From positions 372,001-436,000 of the forward strand of contig JADKKJ010000012.1 of assembly GCA_016720565.1 (NCBI GenBank): a stretch of 64,000 bases of DNA. The letters run 5' to 3'. Position numbers and translations under genes: made by a program. Numbering within the stretch: the stretch's first letter is position 1; each line of letters opens with the position of its first letter. This document shows, piece after piece, positions 8,801-16,041 of this stretch. Under the pieces are notes generated by a model that was given only the letters and a program-made list of their open reading frames with translations, was not told the DNA's origin and searched no databases. This DNA is from Chitinophagaceae bacterium (lineage in GTDB: Bacteria; Bacteroidota; Bacteroidia; Chitinophagales; Chitinophagaceae).

Positions 8801-11800
8801 GAAAAAGCATTTATTACAATGGGTACTGCTGCAAACGATGTGCACCTTATCTCAGAGATCAGCAGGCAGGATAAAACTAAGAATGAACTGAGGTATGATT
8901 CCCTGAACCATGAATCTAAAACCTTTACATTTCCAATTGAAGAAAACGACCGGGGTGGATTTGGAACAACCTGGTTCTTTGTAAAAAATAACCGGGTGTT
9001 TTCCAACCGGTCTGCCATAAACGTATCCTGGAAAAATAAAGAATTGGATATACGGGTAAGCAGTTTCCGCGACAAAACATTACCTGGCGCAAAGGAGACC
9101 TGGAAACTGGAGATAAGCGGATACAATAAAGAAAAGATGGCGGCTGAAATGCTGGCCTCCATGTATGACATGTCACTTGACCAGTTCTATCCGCACAATT
9201 GGTCTGTTCCATACTTATGGGAATATTTCACCGGAGGCGCTTACTGGAGCAGCCAGGAGAATTTCAAGGCGGAAAATGCTGCAGTGATCAATTATCTTCC
9301 CTACACTTACTGGCCCCTGTATAAAGAATATGATAACTTATTAACGGTGGATGCAGTGGGAAGAAACCGTATATATCGCACCATGAAGAGAACGGAGAGT
9401 CCCGCTCCGATCGTAAGTGACCAACTGAAAAATGAAAATGCGCTGGAAGAAGTGGTAGTTACCGCTTTAGGTATAAAAAAAGAAAAAAAAGTGGTTGGAT
9501 TTATCACTGATTCAACCACTAAAGATGCAGCCAATCTTGAACCTAACAGCCTGGAACCCGCAGCTATCCGAAAGAATTTCAATGAGACAGCTTTCTTCTA
9601 TCCTGATCTTAAAACCGACAGTATCGGCAATATCAGTTTCACCTTTACTATGCCGGAGGCTTTAACCCGCTGGAAATTCCAGGCAATTGCTCACAGTAAG
9701 GATGCCTCATTCGGATATACCAGCAAGGAGATCGTTACCCAAAAAGAACTAATGGTACAACCCAACCCTCCCCGTTTTCTGCGGGAAGGAGATAAGATGG
9801 AGCTGAACGCCAAGATCGTTAACCTCAGCGATAAGGAATTTACCGGGATCGCTGAATTACAATTGTTCAATGCGGCTACTAATGAAACGGTAGATGGGTG
9901 GTTCCGCAATATGATACCCAAACAATTTTTTACCGTAGCGGCCGGCCAATCAGATATAGTGAAGTTCCCAATAGAAGTTCCTTATCTCTTTAATAGCGCT
10001 TTACAGTGGAGGGTGATCGCTAAAACAGATCAGTTCAGCGACGGTGAAGAAAATAACCTTCCTATACTCAGCAATCGTATGCTGGTCACTGAATCTATGC
10101 CCCTGCAAATACGTGGGGATGGAACAAAGAATTACAGCTTCGATAAACTGAAAAACGCAGATTCGAGCGGAAGCCTGCAGCACCAGTCAATCACCGTAGA
10201 ATATACCAGCAACCCTGTTTGGTATGCGGTACAATCGCTGCCCTACCTGATGGAGTATCCTTACGAATGCGCCGAACAATCCTGGAACCGCTATTACGCC
10301 AATTCACTGGCCAGCTGGCTGGTCAGTTCTTCACCCAGGATACGCCAGGTATTTTCTAAATGGAAGGAACTGGATACGGCTGCCCTGATGAGCAATTTGG
10401 AAAAGAACCAGGAACTGAAAGCCATTTTACTGGAAGAAACACCCTGGGTGCTTGCTGCAAGAAATGAATCGCAGCAAAAAAAGAACCTGGCCCTTTTATT
10501 CGATATGACAAAAATGGCAGATGAATTAGGCTCCGCTTATTCCAAATTCAGCAGCATGCAAAGCACTAATGGTGGTTTTGTCTGGTTCAGCGGCGGGCCT
10601 GATGATCGTTATATTACCCAGTACATCTTAACAGGTATTGGTCATCTTTTGCATCTCAATGCCGTATCACCGGCTGAAAAAATAAAACTGGGTACTATCC
10701 TGGATAAAGCCATCCCTTACCTGGACCAGAAGATCAAAGAGCAGTATGATGAACTGGTAAAAAGAAAAGTTGATCTGAAGAACTGGACACCCGACCAATA
10801 TTCCATCCAGTACCTGTATATGCGCAGTTTCTTTTCAGATAAGCCCATTCCCGATGCTTCGCGAAAAGCATTCGATCTTATCAAAACAAGGCTGGCAAAG
10901 ACCTGGACCGGCAATAATAAATATATGCAGGCCATGATCGCCCTGGGTTTGAACCGGTTCAATGAAAAGGAAACACCCGCCTCTATTTTAAGATCACTAA
11001 AAGAAACAGCCATCATCAGTGAAGAGATGGGTATGTATTATAAAGATCAGTCTTATGGCTGGTGGTGGTACCAGGCCCCCGTTGAAACGCAGGCCCTGGT
11101 GATCGAAGCATTCGATGAGATCGCTAAAGACAGCCGCAGTGCCGATGATCTTCGCACCTGGCTGATAAAGAATAAGCAAACCAACCATTGGGGAACTACG
11201 GTGGCCACCGCAGAAGCCTGTTATGCCATTTTACTTCGCGGAACGCAATGGCTGGAGAACAACCCAGCTATAACGATACAATTGGGAAGTACCACACTGA
11301 ATTCCAATACCAGCAAACAGGAAGAGGGAACAGGTTATTTTAAAACCGTTATAGAAGGAAAAGATGTCAGGTCGGATATGGGAACTATTAAACTTACTGT
11401 AAAGACCAATAGCAGGGAGAAGAATACCGCACCTTCCTGGGGTTCCGTATACTGGCAGTATTTTGAAGACCTGGATAAGATCACTCCTTCATCTTCTCCA
11501 TTAAGCCTGAAGAAAAAATTATTCATTGAAAAAAATTCAGACCGTGGCCCGGTACTGCACCCGGTAAACGAAGGAGATGTGATACATGTAGGCGATAAAA
11601 TAAAAGTGCGGATCGAACTCAGGGTTGACAGGCCCATGGAATATGTACACATGAAAGATATGCGTGCCTCTTCCCTGGAACCCCAAAATGTGCTGAGCAA
11701 TTATAAATGGCAGGGAGGTTTAGGTTACTATGAAAGTACAAGAGATGCCAGTACCAATTTTTTCATCAGTTATCTGCCCAAAGGCACTTTTGTATTTGAA

Positions 11801-11920
11801 TACACCTTGTTTGCCACCCATGCGGGTAATTTCAGCAATGGCGTCACAAGCATTCAATGCATGTATGCCCCGGAATTCGGCGCGCATTCTGAAGGAGTAA
11901 GGATCGATGTGGAGGAGTAA
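5864..11920 (+). CDS. Alpha-2-macroglobulin family protein with thioester motif
   Basis: A 2018-residue secreted protein of the bacterial alpha-2-macroglobulin family, thought to trap proteases in the periplasm or at the surface. The ATG at 5864 starts a signal peptide (IFLGLLLLTGIVLSAQ) cut by signal peptidase I; there is no lipobox cysteine. Order of parts: about 590 residues of helical/MG-like N-terminus, MG2 domain with TDRSIYRPGQWLYFKG near residue 595, bait-region domains, the A2M domain beginning AFFYPDLKTDS near 1242, the thioester motif CAEQ at 1469-1472, then the helical thioester domain and C-terminal MG domain. The thioester cysteine and glutamine are retained. Near residue 1194 there is a LEEVVVTALGIKKEKK stretch typical of SusC proteins, not of A2Ms. 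No PbpC-type partner is adjacent; an oxidoreductase follows after 17 bases. A TTG at 5846 would add six residues and is disfavoured. Confidence 0.9.
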   Translation: MIRSIFLGLLLLTGIVLSAQRTDKEYNSRWKRVDSFSAKGLPKSALNEVLAIYKLAKKENLQDQLVKSLVYRINLQEETRESNLARGIPELENEIRLSAPLPAALLQNITATAYWNYYRNNRYKYYSRTTTVNYNSADLETWSAEDILKKVQQLYLSSLKNERLLQQTSLSNFEAIIIKGNTRHLRPTLYDLLAQEALKFFESGDIDINNPVYTFELDQADAFGNLQEFLAYNFKTRDSLSSKHKAIQLYQKLLAFHAKDTKPDALIDLDIQRLRFVYQNSVHPEKEKLYFRAMENITLRYGKLPASNLASYYMAQWYQQKGASFKPYGDSTNYRDLVKAREICRKLLQQKDSSEGKYRCQQLLMGMERAEMSFNVEKVNSPALDMRAFIKYRNLSALYFRVIPVTKTLKEELKNQYLGNYWKKIAELPVIKSWAQPLPLPDDLQQHAAEIRVEALSSGEYLLLASSDSNMRSSEGILGAAHFYVSSISFIHEGSRYYVLNRETGAPLKQAGVKVTETTYNYSTSKNEISKETNYTTDEHGFFRINEPKQNGSYYSTYNMSFTYGNDKLELNDAVNDYYYRTDPPDTASDEKVFLFTDRSIYRPGQWLYFKGIVISKGLRKAVAEPGYENWIYLRNTDEDNIDSLKITSNDFGSFQGKFRLPNNGLTGEFSLQMQYDEGESSFRVEEYKRPKFQVSFLPVKTSFRLNETIVITGEAKAYAGNNIDGAKVSYRVQRVARFPYPWMYRRWWQPPSSSMEITNGEIVTDKDGKFRISFQALPDLSIDPKFEPVFDYSISTDVTDINGETRSASENVSIGYKALQLRVVMPTTLPADSFHNLSLFTSNMAGEFQKAQVTVSITRMLPPQRLIRERYWTRPDQFTMSKEDYIRYFPNDEYDNETDPESWPKERNMLSREDTSRQTGQWDIQYPIKPGYYEVLVKAYDPVKKEEVKDIRYIELTGKELPMKYLSVLREKLSGEPGEKAFITMGTAANDVHLISEISRQDKTKNELRYDSLNHESKTFTFPIEENDRGGFGTTWFFVKNNRVFSNRSAINVSWKNKELDIRVSSFRDKTLPGAKETWKLEISGYNKEKMAAEMLASMYDMSLDQFYPHNWSVPYLWEYFTGGAYWSSQENFKAENAAVINYLPYTYWPLYKEYDNLLTVDAVGRNRIYRTMKRTESPAPIVSDQLKNENALEEVVVTALGIKKEKKVVGFITDSTTKDAANLEPNSLEPAAIRKNFNETAFFYPDLKTDSIGNISFTFTMPEALTRWKFQAIAHSKDASFGYTSKEIVTQKELMVQPNPPRFLREGDKMELNAKIVNLSDKEFTGIAELQLFNAATNETVDGWFRNMIPKQFFTVAAGQSDIVKFPIEVPYLFNSALQWRVIAKTDQFSDGEENNLPILSNRMLVTESMPLQIRGDGTKNYSFDKLKNADSSGSLQHQSITVEYTSNPVWYAVQSLPYLMEYPYECAEQSWNRYYANSLASWLVSSSPRIRQVFSKWKELDTAALMSNLEKNQELKAILLEETPWVLAARNESQQKKNLALLFDMTKMADELGSAYSKFSSMQSTNGGFVWFSGGPDDRYITQYILTGIGHLLHLNAVSPAEKIKLGTILDKAIPYLDQKIKEQYDELVKRKVDLKNWTPDQYSIQYLYMRSFFSDKPIPDASRKAFDLIKTRLAKTWTGNNKYMQAMIALGLNRFNEKETPASILRSLKETAIISEEMGMYYKDQSYGWWWYQAPVETQALVIEAFDEIAKDSRSADDLRTWLIKNKQTNHWGTTVATAEACYAILLRGTQWLENNPAITIQLGSTTLNSNTSKQEEGTGYFKTVIEGKDVRSDMGTIKLTVKTNSREKNTAPSWGSVYWQYFEDLDKITPSSSPLSLKKKLFIEKNSDRGPVLHPVNEGDVIHVGDKIKVRIELRVDRPMEYVHMKDMRASSLEPQNVLSNYKWQGGLGYYESTRDASTNFFISYLPKGTFVFEYTLFATHAGNFSNGVTSIQCMYAPEFGAHSEGVRIDVEE

Positions 11921-11937
11921 TTTTATCTTCGCCCTTC

Positions 11938-12996
11938 ATGACAACCGAATTCCTCATCATCGGCCAGGGTTTATGTGGCAGCTGGCTTTCCTATTGGCTG
12001 AAAGAAATGGGCCGGCCAGTTCATGTGATTGACAAATACAATGAACTGAGTCCTTCCCGTTTGGCAGCTGGCATCATTAATCCGGTTACGGGCCGAAGGC
12101 ATGTAAGCACCTGGAAAGCGGATATCCTTCTGCCTTTTGCTTTGGAACATTACCAGGCAATGGGGACCATGCTTGGAACCAAAGGCATTTCTGAAAAAAT
12201 ATTGATCGATTTCTTCCCTTCCCCTCAAATGCGACTCAGTTTTTTGAAACGCGTAGAAGAAAATGGAGAATATGTGGGACTGCCTTCGGATGAAAATGAA
12301 TTCAGGCAGGATTTTAATTACGATTTTGGCTTTGGAAAAATAGTTCCCACCTATACGGCCCACCTGGAAGAACTGCTTCCCGCCTGGCGAAGCCATTTAT
12401 TATCAGCGGGTGAATTATCAGTCACCGAATTTGACAGAGCGGCCCTGCAAATAAATGCAAGTGGCATTCAGTACAAAGACATCAAAGCCTCCTTCATTAT
12501 TTTTTGCGATGGCCCGGCCGGGGTGGATGATAACTGGTTTGGAAAACTTCCCTATGCGCTGAATAAAGGCGAGATCCTGCTGGCCCGAATTCCCGGGCTG
12601 AATGCGGATCATATTTATAAAAGATCTATTTCCCTGGTACCCTTAGGTGAAAAAGATCTGTGGTGGATAGGTTCAAATTATGGCTGGGAACTGGAGCCGG
12701 TTGTGATCACCGATACCTTCAGGAAACAATCGGAATCAGTAATGAAAAACTGGCTAAAGCGCCCGTTCAAAATCATTGATCATAAGATCTCTCTTCGTCC
12801 GGCCAATATTGAAAGAAGGCCTTTCGTGGGTACCCATCCCCTGTACCCTGTTCTCGCCATTCTCAATGGCATGGGTTCTAAAGGAACCTCGCTTGCCCCC
12901 TATTATGCCAAACAATTGGCTGAGCATCTTGTACTCGGAAAAGCCATAGATCCCGAAGCCAGCCTGGATCGCTTCCGGCAAATTCTTTCCCGTTGA
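11938..12996 (+). CDS. FAD-dependent oxidoreductase (DAO family)
   Basis: A 352-residue flavoprotein. The N-terminus has the dinucleotide-binding signature IIGQGLCGSWLSYWL (GxGxxG-type) followed by an acidic end of strand two (VIDK), then RLAAGIINPVTGRR, a pattern of D-amino-acid oxidase/glycine oxidase and MnmC-C/ThiO-like enzymes. A substrate-domain segment and the C-terminal FAD motif (NGMGSKGTSLAPYYAKQLAEHL) are present. Substrate cannot be told from sequence; the lack of an attached methyltransferase domain argues against MnmC. It starts 17 bases after the A2M gene and a TATCTTCG box precedes the ATG by 5 bases, so it could be read both from upstream and from its own weak promoter. Confidence 0.82.
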   Translation: MTTEFLIIGQGLCGSWLSYWLKEMGRPVHVIDKYNELSPSRLAAGIINPVTGRRHVSTWKADILLPFALEHYQAMGTMLGTKGISEKILIDFFPSPQMRLSFLKRVEENGEYVGLPSDENEFRQDFNYDFGFGKIVPTYTAHLEELLPAWRSHLLSAGELSVTEFDRAALQINASGIQYKDIKASFIIFCDGPAGVDDNWFGKLPYALNKGEILLARIPGLNADHIYKRSISLVPLGEKDLWWIGSNYGWELEPVVITDTFRKQSESVMKNWLKRPFKIIDHKISLRPANIERRPFVGTHPLYPVLAILNGMGSKGTSLAPYYAKQLAEHLVLGKAIDPEASLDRFRQILSR

Positions 12997-13026
12997 TCCT
13001 TTAACTTTAAGACTTAAATCATTCGC

Positions 13027-13437
13027 ATGAGTGCCAACAAGGAAGAGCAATATATCATTCCGGCCCATTACCGGAAAATGGAAAATATGCATATCGTTTT
13101 CTGGCTGATGAAGGATATCAGCTGGTGTATGATCTGGACCTGGCTGGGTATAGCCATGATCATTCCCACCCTTAGCATTGCTATTATCATTGCCTGGAGG
13201 ACCAGGCACATAAAAGCCGAATTATCACATAACCTGGCCATCGCATTCTGGATCAGCGCAAACTCTTTATGGATGATCAGCGAGTTCTTCCATTTTGATA
13301 CCATGGTGGTTTATGGAGAACTGACCGGCAAGCACCTGGCCCTGATCCCATTTGTACTGGGGGCGCTTACCCTTCTCTATTATTATGCTTTTCAACGAAG
13401 AAAAGAGATCAGGGAGCATCATACACCTACATTATAA
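13027..13437 (+). CDS. Unrecognised four-helix membrane protein
   Basis: A 136-residue protein I do not recognise. It has hydrophobic stretches at about residues 35-56, 72-88 and 102-120, with a shorter one near 22-34, so three to four membrane helices are likely. The N-terminal 20 residues are polar and the C-terminal RRKEIREHH tail is basic, suggesting a cytoplasmic C-terminus. It starts 30 bases after the oxidoreductase in the same direction and ends in a perfect-stem terminator, so it is probably the last gene of the A2M-oxidoreductase unit. Confidence 0.72.
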   Translation: MSANKEEQYIIPAHYRKMENMHIVFWLMKDISWCMIWTWLGIAMIIPTLSIAIIIAWRTRHIKAELSHNLAIAFWISANSLWMISEFFHFDTMVVYGELTGKHLALIPFVLGALTLLYYYAFQRRKEIREHHTPTL

Positions 13438-13466
13438 ATAAAGCCAGGGATAACCCTGGCTTTATT
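13437..13466. terminator. Bidirectional terminator, 13-bp perfect stem
   Basis: AATAAAGCCAGGG and CCCTGGCTTTATT pair perfectly around an ATAA loop. It starts on the last base of the preceding gene's stop and separates two convergent genes. Confidence 0.9.
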
Positions 13467-13484
13467 AAAATCATATTTTTTCTT

Positions 13485-13964
13485 TTATAAAACAAAAGAG
13501 ACCAGTACAATGGCGATCCAAATACCCCAACCGATCAAAGCCCATTTAACCCTTGCCTTCTTTTTGTCATCATTGATCAGCAAGGCTATCAGCAAGCCTA
13601 TCAAACCAAGTAACAATCCAAGGAAAAATCCACCTGCGTGAAAACCATCGGTGGCCGACATTTTCTTCAGTTGTTTTGTCATCCTCCGGTCGTTCATGCT
13701 GCCATCCGGATTGATATAATGTCTCAACTTATGCTGGGCAACTTTGAAAGCGATCCTGTCTCCAAAACTCATTTTCGCACCCTTGACTGCTTCAGCCTCT
13801 TTGATGCTGAGCTTGGACAGATCAAAAAGGGAGATGGTACTATTCCCGAGGGGAACCATGATCTCCGAAGCATACAGTTTTTTAGAGGGGCCTTTCAGAA
13901 GAGGAGTTGAAGAAGCTACCTGAATGCTGATGGCCAAAACAAGGAATAAAATAATTTTTTTCAT
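13485..13964 (-). CDS. Unrecognised exported protein with two C-terminal membrane helices
   Basis: 159 residues, not recognised. There is a signal peptide (MKKIILFLVLAISIQVASS), a middle region of about 85 residues with basic and polar character (KLSIKEAEAVKGAKMSFGDRI), a Gly/Leu-rich membrane hairpin at about residues 110-130 (GGFFLGLLLGLIGLLIALLI) and a second helix at about 140-158, with the positive loop DDKKKARVK between them. Similar small proteins ending in such paired helices are common in Bacteroidetes, without known role. It converges on the previous gene across the terminator at 13437. The ATG leader is A-rich (AAACCAAAAC) without a Shine-Dalgarno sequence. Confidence 0.75.
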   Translation of the reverse strand: MKKIILFLVLAISIQVASSTPLLKGPSKKLYASEIMVPLGNSTISLFDLSKLSIKEAEAVKGAKMSFGDRIAFKVAQHKLRHYINPDGSMNDRRMTKQLKKMSATDGFHAGGFFLGLLLGLIGLLIALLINDDKKKARVKWALIGWGIWIAIVLVSFVL

Positions 13965-14183
13965 AACAGAAGTTTTGGTTTATTGGAAGTTATTGAAAAT
14001 AATTAACAGTTGAACCATAATAGCCATTGGGGTCTCTTTGCTACAACTCTTTAAATACAGATATAGAAAGAGATTATATAAGGACCAGGTATTGCTGGAT
14101 GCAACCAAACTTAATCGGTTAGAAATCAATTCAATTTATAAAATACTGTAATGGATTAAATCGGCAAAACAAGCCTTCCTCAT

Positions 14184-14191
14184 TATCTTTG
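14184..14191 (+). promoter_or_regulatory. aspS -7 promoter box
   Basis: TATCTTTG matches TAnnTTTG exactly and lies 21 bases before the aspS ATG, giving a predicted leader of about 15-18 bases that is A-rich and lacks a Shine-Dalgarno sequence. No clear -33 TTG is visible. Confidence 0.6.
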
Positions 14192-14212
14192 CAGCCTAGA
14201 AAAAAGCAGAAA

Positions 14213-16039
14213 ATGTTCAGATCCCACACAAATGGAGAATTAAGGATTTCAGATAAAGGAAAACAGGTAACCCTGGCCGGTTGGGTGCAAACCGTGCGCA
14301 AATTCGGAGCCATCACCTTTGTCGACCTTCGCGACCGCTATGGCATTACCCAATTATTATTCGGGGAAGAATTGAACCGCGAACTGGAGGAGAATCCGCT
14401 GGGCCGCGAATTTGTGTTGCAGGCTACCGGCACGGTGAATGAAAGAAGTAATAAGAACCCTAACCTTCCAACAGGTGAAATAGAAATACTGGTCAGTTCC
14501 TTTAAAATATTGAACCGTTCCGCCGTCCCTCCTTTCACCATCCAGGATGATACGGATGGTGGAGATGATCTGCGGATGAAATATCGTTTCCTTGACCTTC
14601 GCCGTAACCTGGTAAAGAAAAACCTGGAACTGCGATATGCTGTGAACCGCGCAGCCAGGAATTACCTGCATGGCCAGGGTTTCATGGATATTGAAACGCC
14701 TTTCCTGATCAAGTCAACTCCTGAAGGGGCCAGGGATTTTGTGGTGCCAAGCAGAATGAACCCTGGTCAGTTCTATGCCCTTCCCCAATCTCCCCAAACC
14801 TTTAAGCAATTGCTGATGGTAAGCGGATACGATCGTTATTACCAGATCGTAAAATGTTTTCGCGATGAAGATCTCCGTGCCGACCGCCAGCCGGAATTCA
14901 CACAGATCGATTGCGAAATGGCATTTGTTGAACAGGATGATATCCTCAACATGTTTGAAGGAATGGTCAAACATATTTTCCAGGAAGTAAAAGGCATTGC
15001 CTACACGGAAAAAGTGCAGCGTATGACCTGGGAAGATGCCATGTGGAATTACGGTAATGACAAACCGGATATCCGTTTTGATATGTCATTGTTGAATTTG
15101 AAAAAACCAGGTTCTGTATATGTTGAAAAACAGGACCGGTCTGAATTATTAAATGATACCGGTTTTAAGGTATTTGATGAAGCAGAGACCGTACTGGCCA
15201 TTGCTGCTCCCGGATGCAGTGAATACAGTCGCAAGCAAACAGATGAACTAACTGAATGGGTAAAGCGGCCGCAAATAGGGATGAAAGGCCTGGCCTTTAT
15301 AAAATGCAATACCGATGGAACCTATAAAAGTTCCATGGATAAATTCTTCACCGAAGAAAAACTGAAAGCGATTGCAGATGCAGCCGGGGCAAAAGCAGGT
15401 GACCTTGTACTGATTCTTGCAGGGGCAGAAGAAAGAACCAGGAAAGCCATCAGTGATCTCAGAATGGAAATGGCTGAAAGATTGGGCCTGCGAAAAAAAG
15501 ATGAGTTCCGTTTATTGTGGGTACTCGACTTCCCGTTGTTTGAATATGATGAAGAAGGTAACCGCTGGGTAGCGCGCCACCACCCGTTTACTTCACCAAA
15601 GCCTGCACAGATCGATACAATGATCAGTAATGATCCGGTGATACATAATGCAGAAGAATACCTGAAACATCCCTATGCCAATATCAAGGCCAATGCCTAC
15701 GATATGGTATTGAATGGAAATGAGATCGGTGGTGGTTCTATCCGGATCTACCAGCGTGAACTGCAGGAAAAAATGTTTGCGGCACTGGGAATGGATAAAG
15801 AAGAACAACTGCATAAGTTCGGATTCCTGCTGGGCGCTTTTGAATATGGCGCTCCTCCGCATGGTGGAATAGCTTTTGGCTTCGATCGTTTATGTTCCAT
15901 ATTAGGAGGCAGCGAAAGTATTCGCGATTTCATCGCCTTTCCTAAGAATAATGCAGGAAGGGATGTGATGCTGGATGCACCTGCCACTATAGACCAGAAA
16001 CAATTTGATGAGTTGCAGATAAAACTGAACCTGAAATAA
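14213..16039 (+). CDS. aspS: Aspartate-tRNA ligase
   Basis: Charges tRNA-Asp with aspartate. 608 residues of bacterial-type class II AspRS: N-terminal OB-fold anticodon-binding domain (LAGWVQTVRKFGAITFVDLRDRYG, about residues 18-45), catalytic core with QSPQTFKQLLMVSG, motif 2 FRDEDLRADRQPEFTQID, a GAD insertion domain in the middle (about residues 300-430) and motif 3 GGIAFGFDRL near the C-terminus. The ATG at 14213 is chosen over an upstream in-frame TTG at 14189 because that TTG is part of the promoter box TATCTTTG. The ATG leads directly into MFRSHTNGELR, the usual start. It converges with the E1 gene two bases downstream, with no room for a separate terminator. Confidence 0.97.
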   Translation: MFRSHTNGELRISDKGKQVTLAGWVQTVRKFGAITFVDLRDRYGITQLLFGEELNRELEENPLGREFVLQATGTVNERSNKNPNLPTGEIEILVSSFKILNRSAVPPFTIQDDTDGGDDLRMKYRFLDLRRNLVKKNLELRYAVNRAARNYLHGQGFMDIETPFLIKSTPEGARDFVVPSRMNPGQFYALPQSPQTFKQLLMVSGYDRYYQIVKCFRDEDLRADRQPEFTQIDCEMAFVEQDDILNMFEGMVKHIFQEVKGIAYTEKVQRMTWEDAMWNYGNDKPDIRFDMSLLNLKKPGSVYVEKQDRSELLNDTGFKVFDEAETVLAIAAPGCSEYSRKQTDELTEWVKRPQIGMKGLAFIKCNTDGTYKSSMDKFFTEEKLKAIADAAGAKAGDLVLILAGAEERTRKAISDLRMEMAERLGLRKKDEFRLLWVLDFPLFEYDEEGNRWVARHHPFTSPKPAQIDTMISNDPVIHNAEEYLKHPYANIKANAYDMVLNGNEIGGGSIRIYQRELQEKMFAALGMDKEEQLHKFGFLLGAFEYGAPPHGGIAFGFDRLCSILGGSESIRDFIAFPKNNAGRDVMLDAPATIDQKQFDELQIKLNLK

Positions 16040-16041
16040 TT

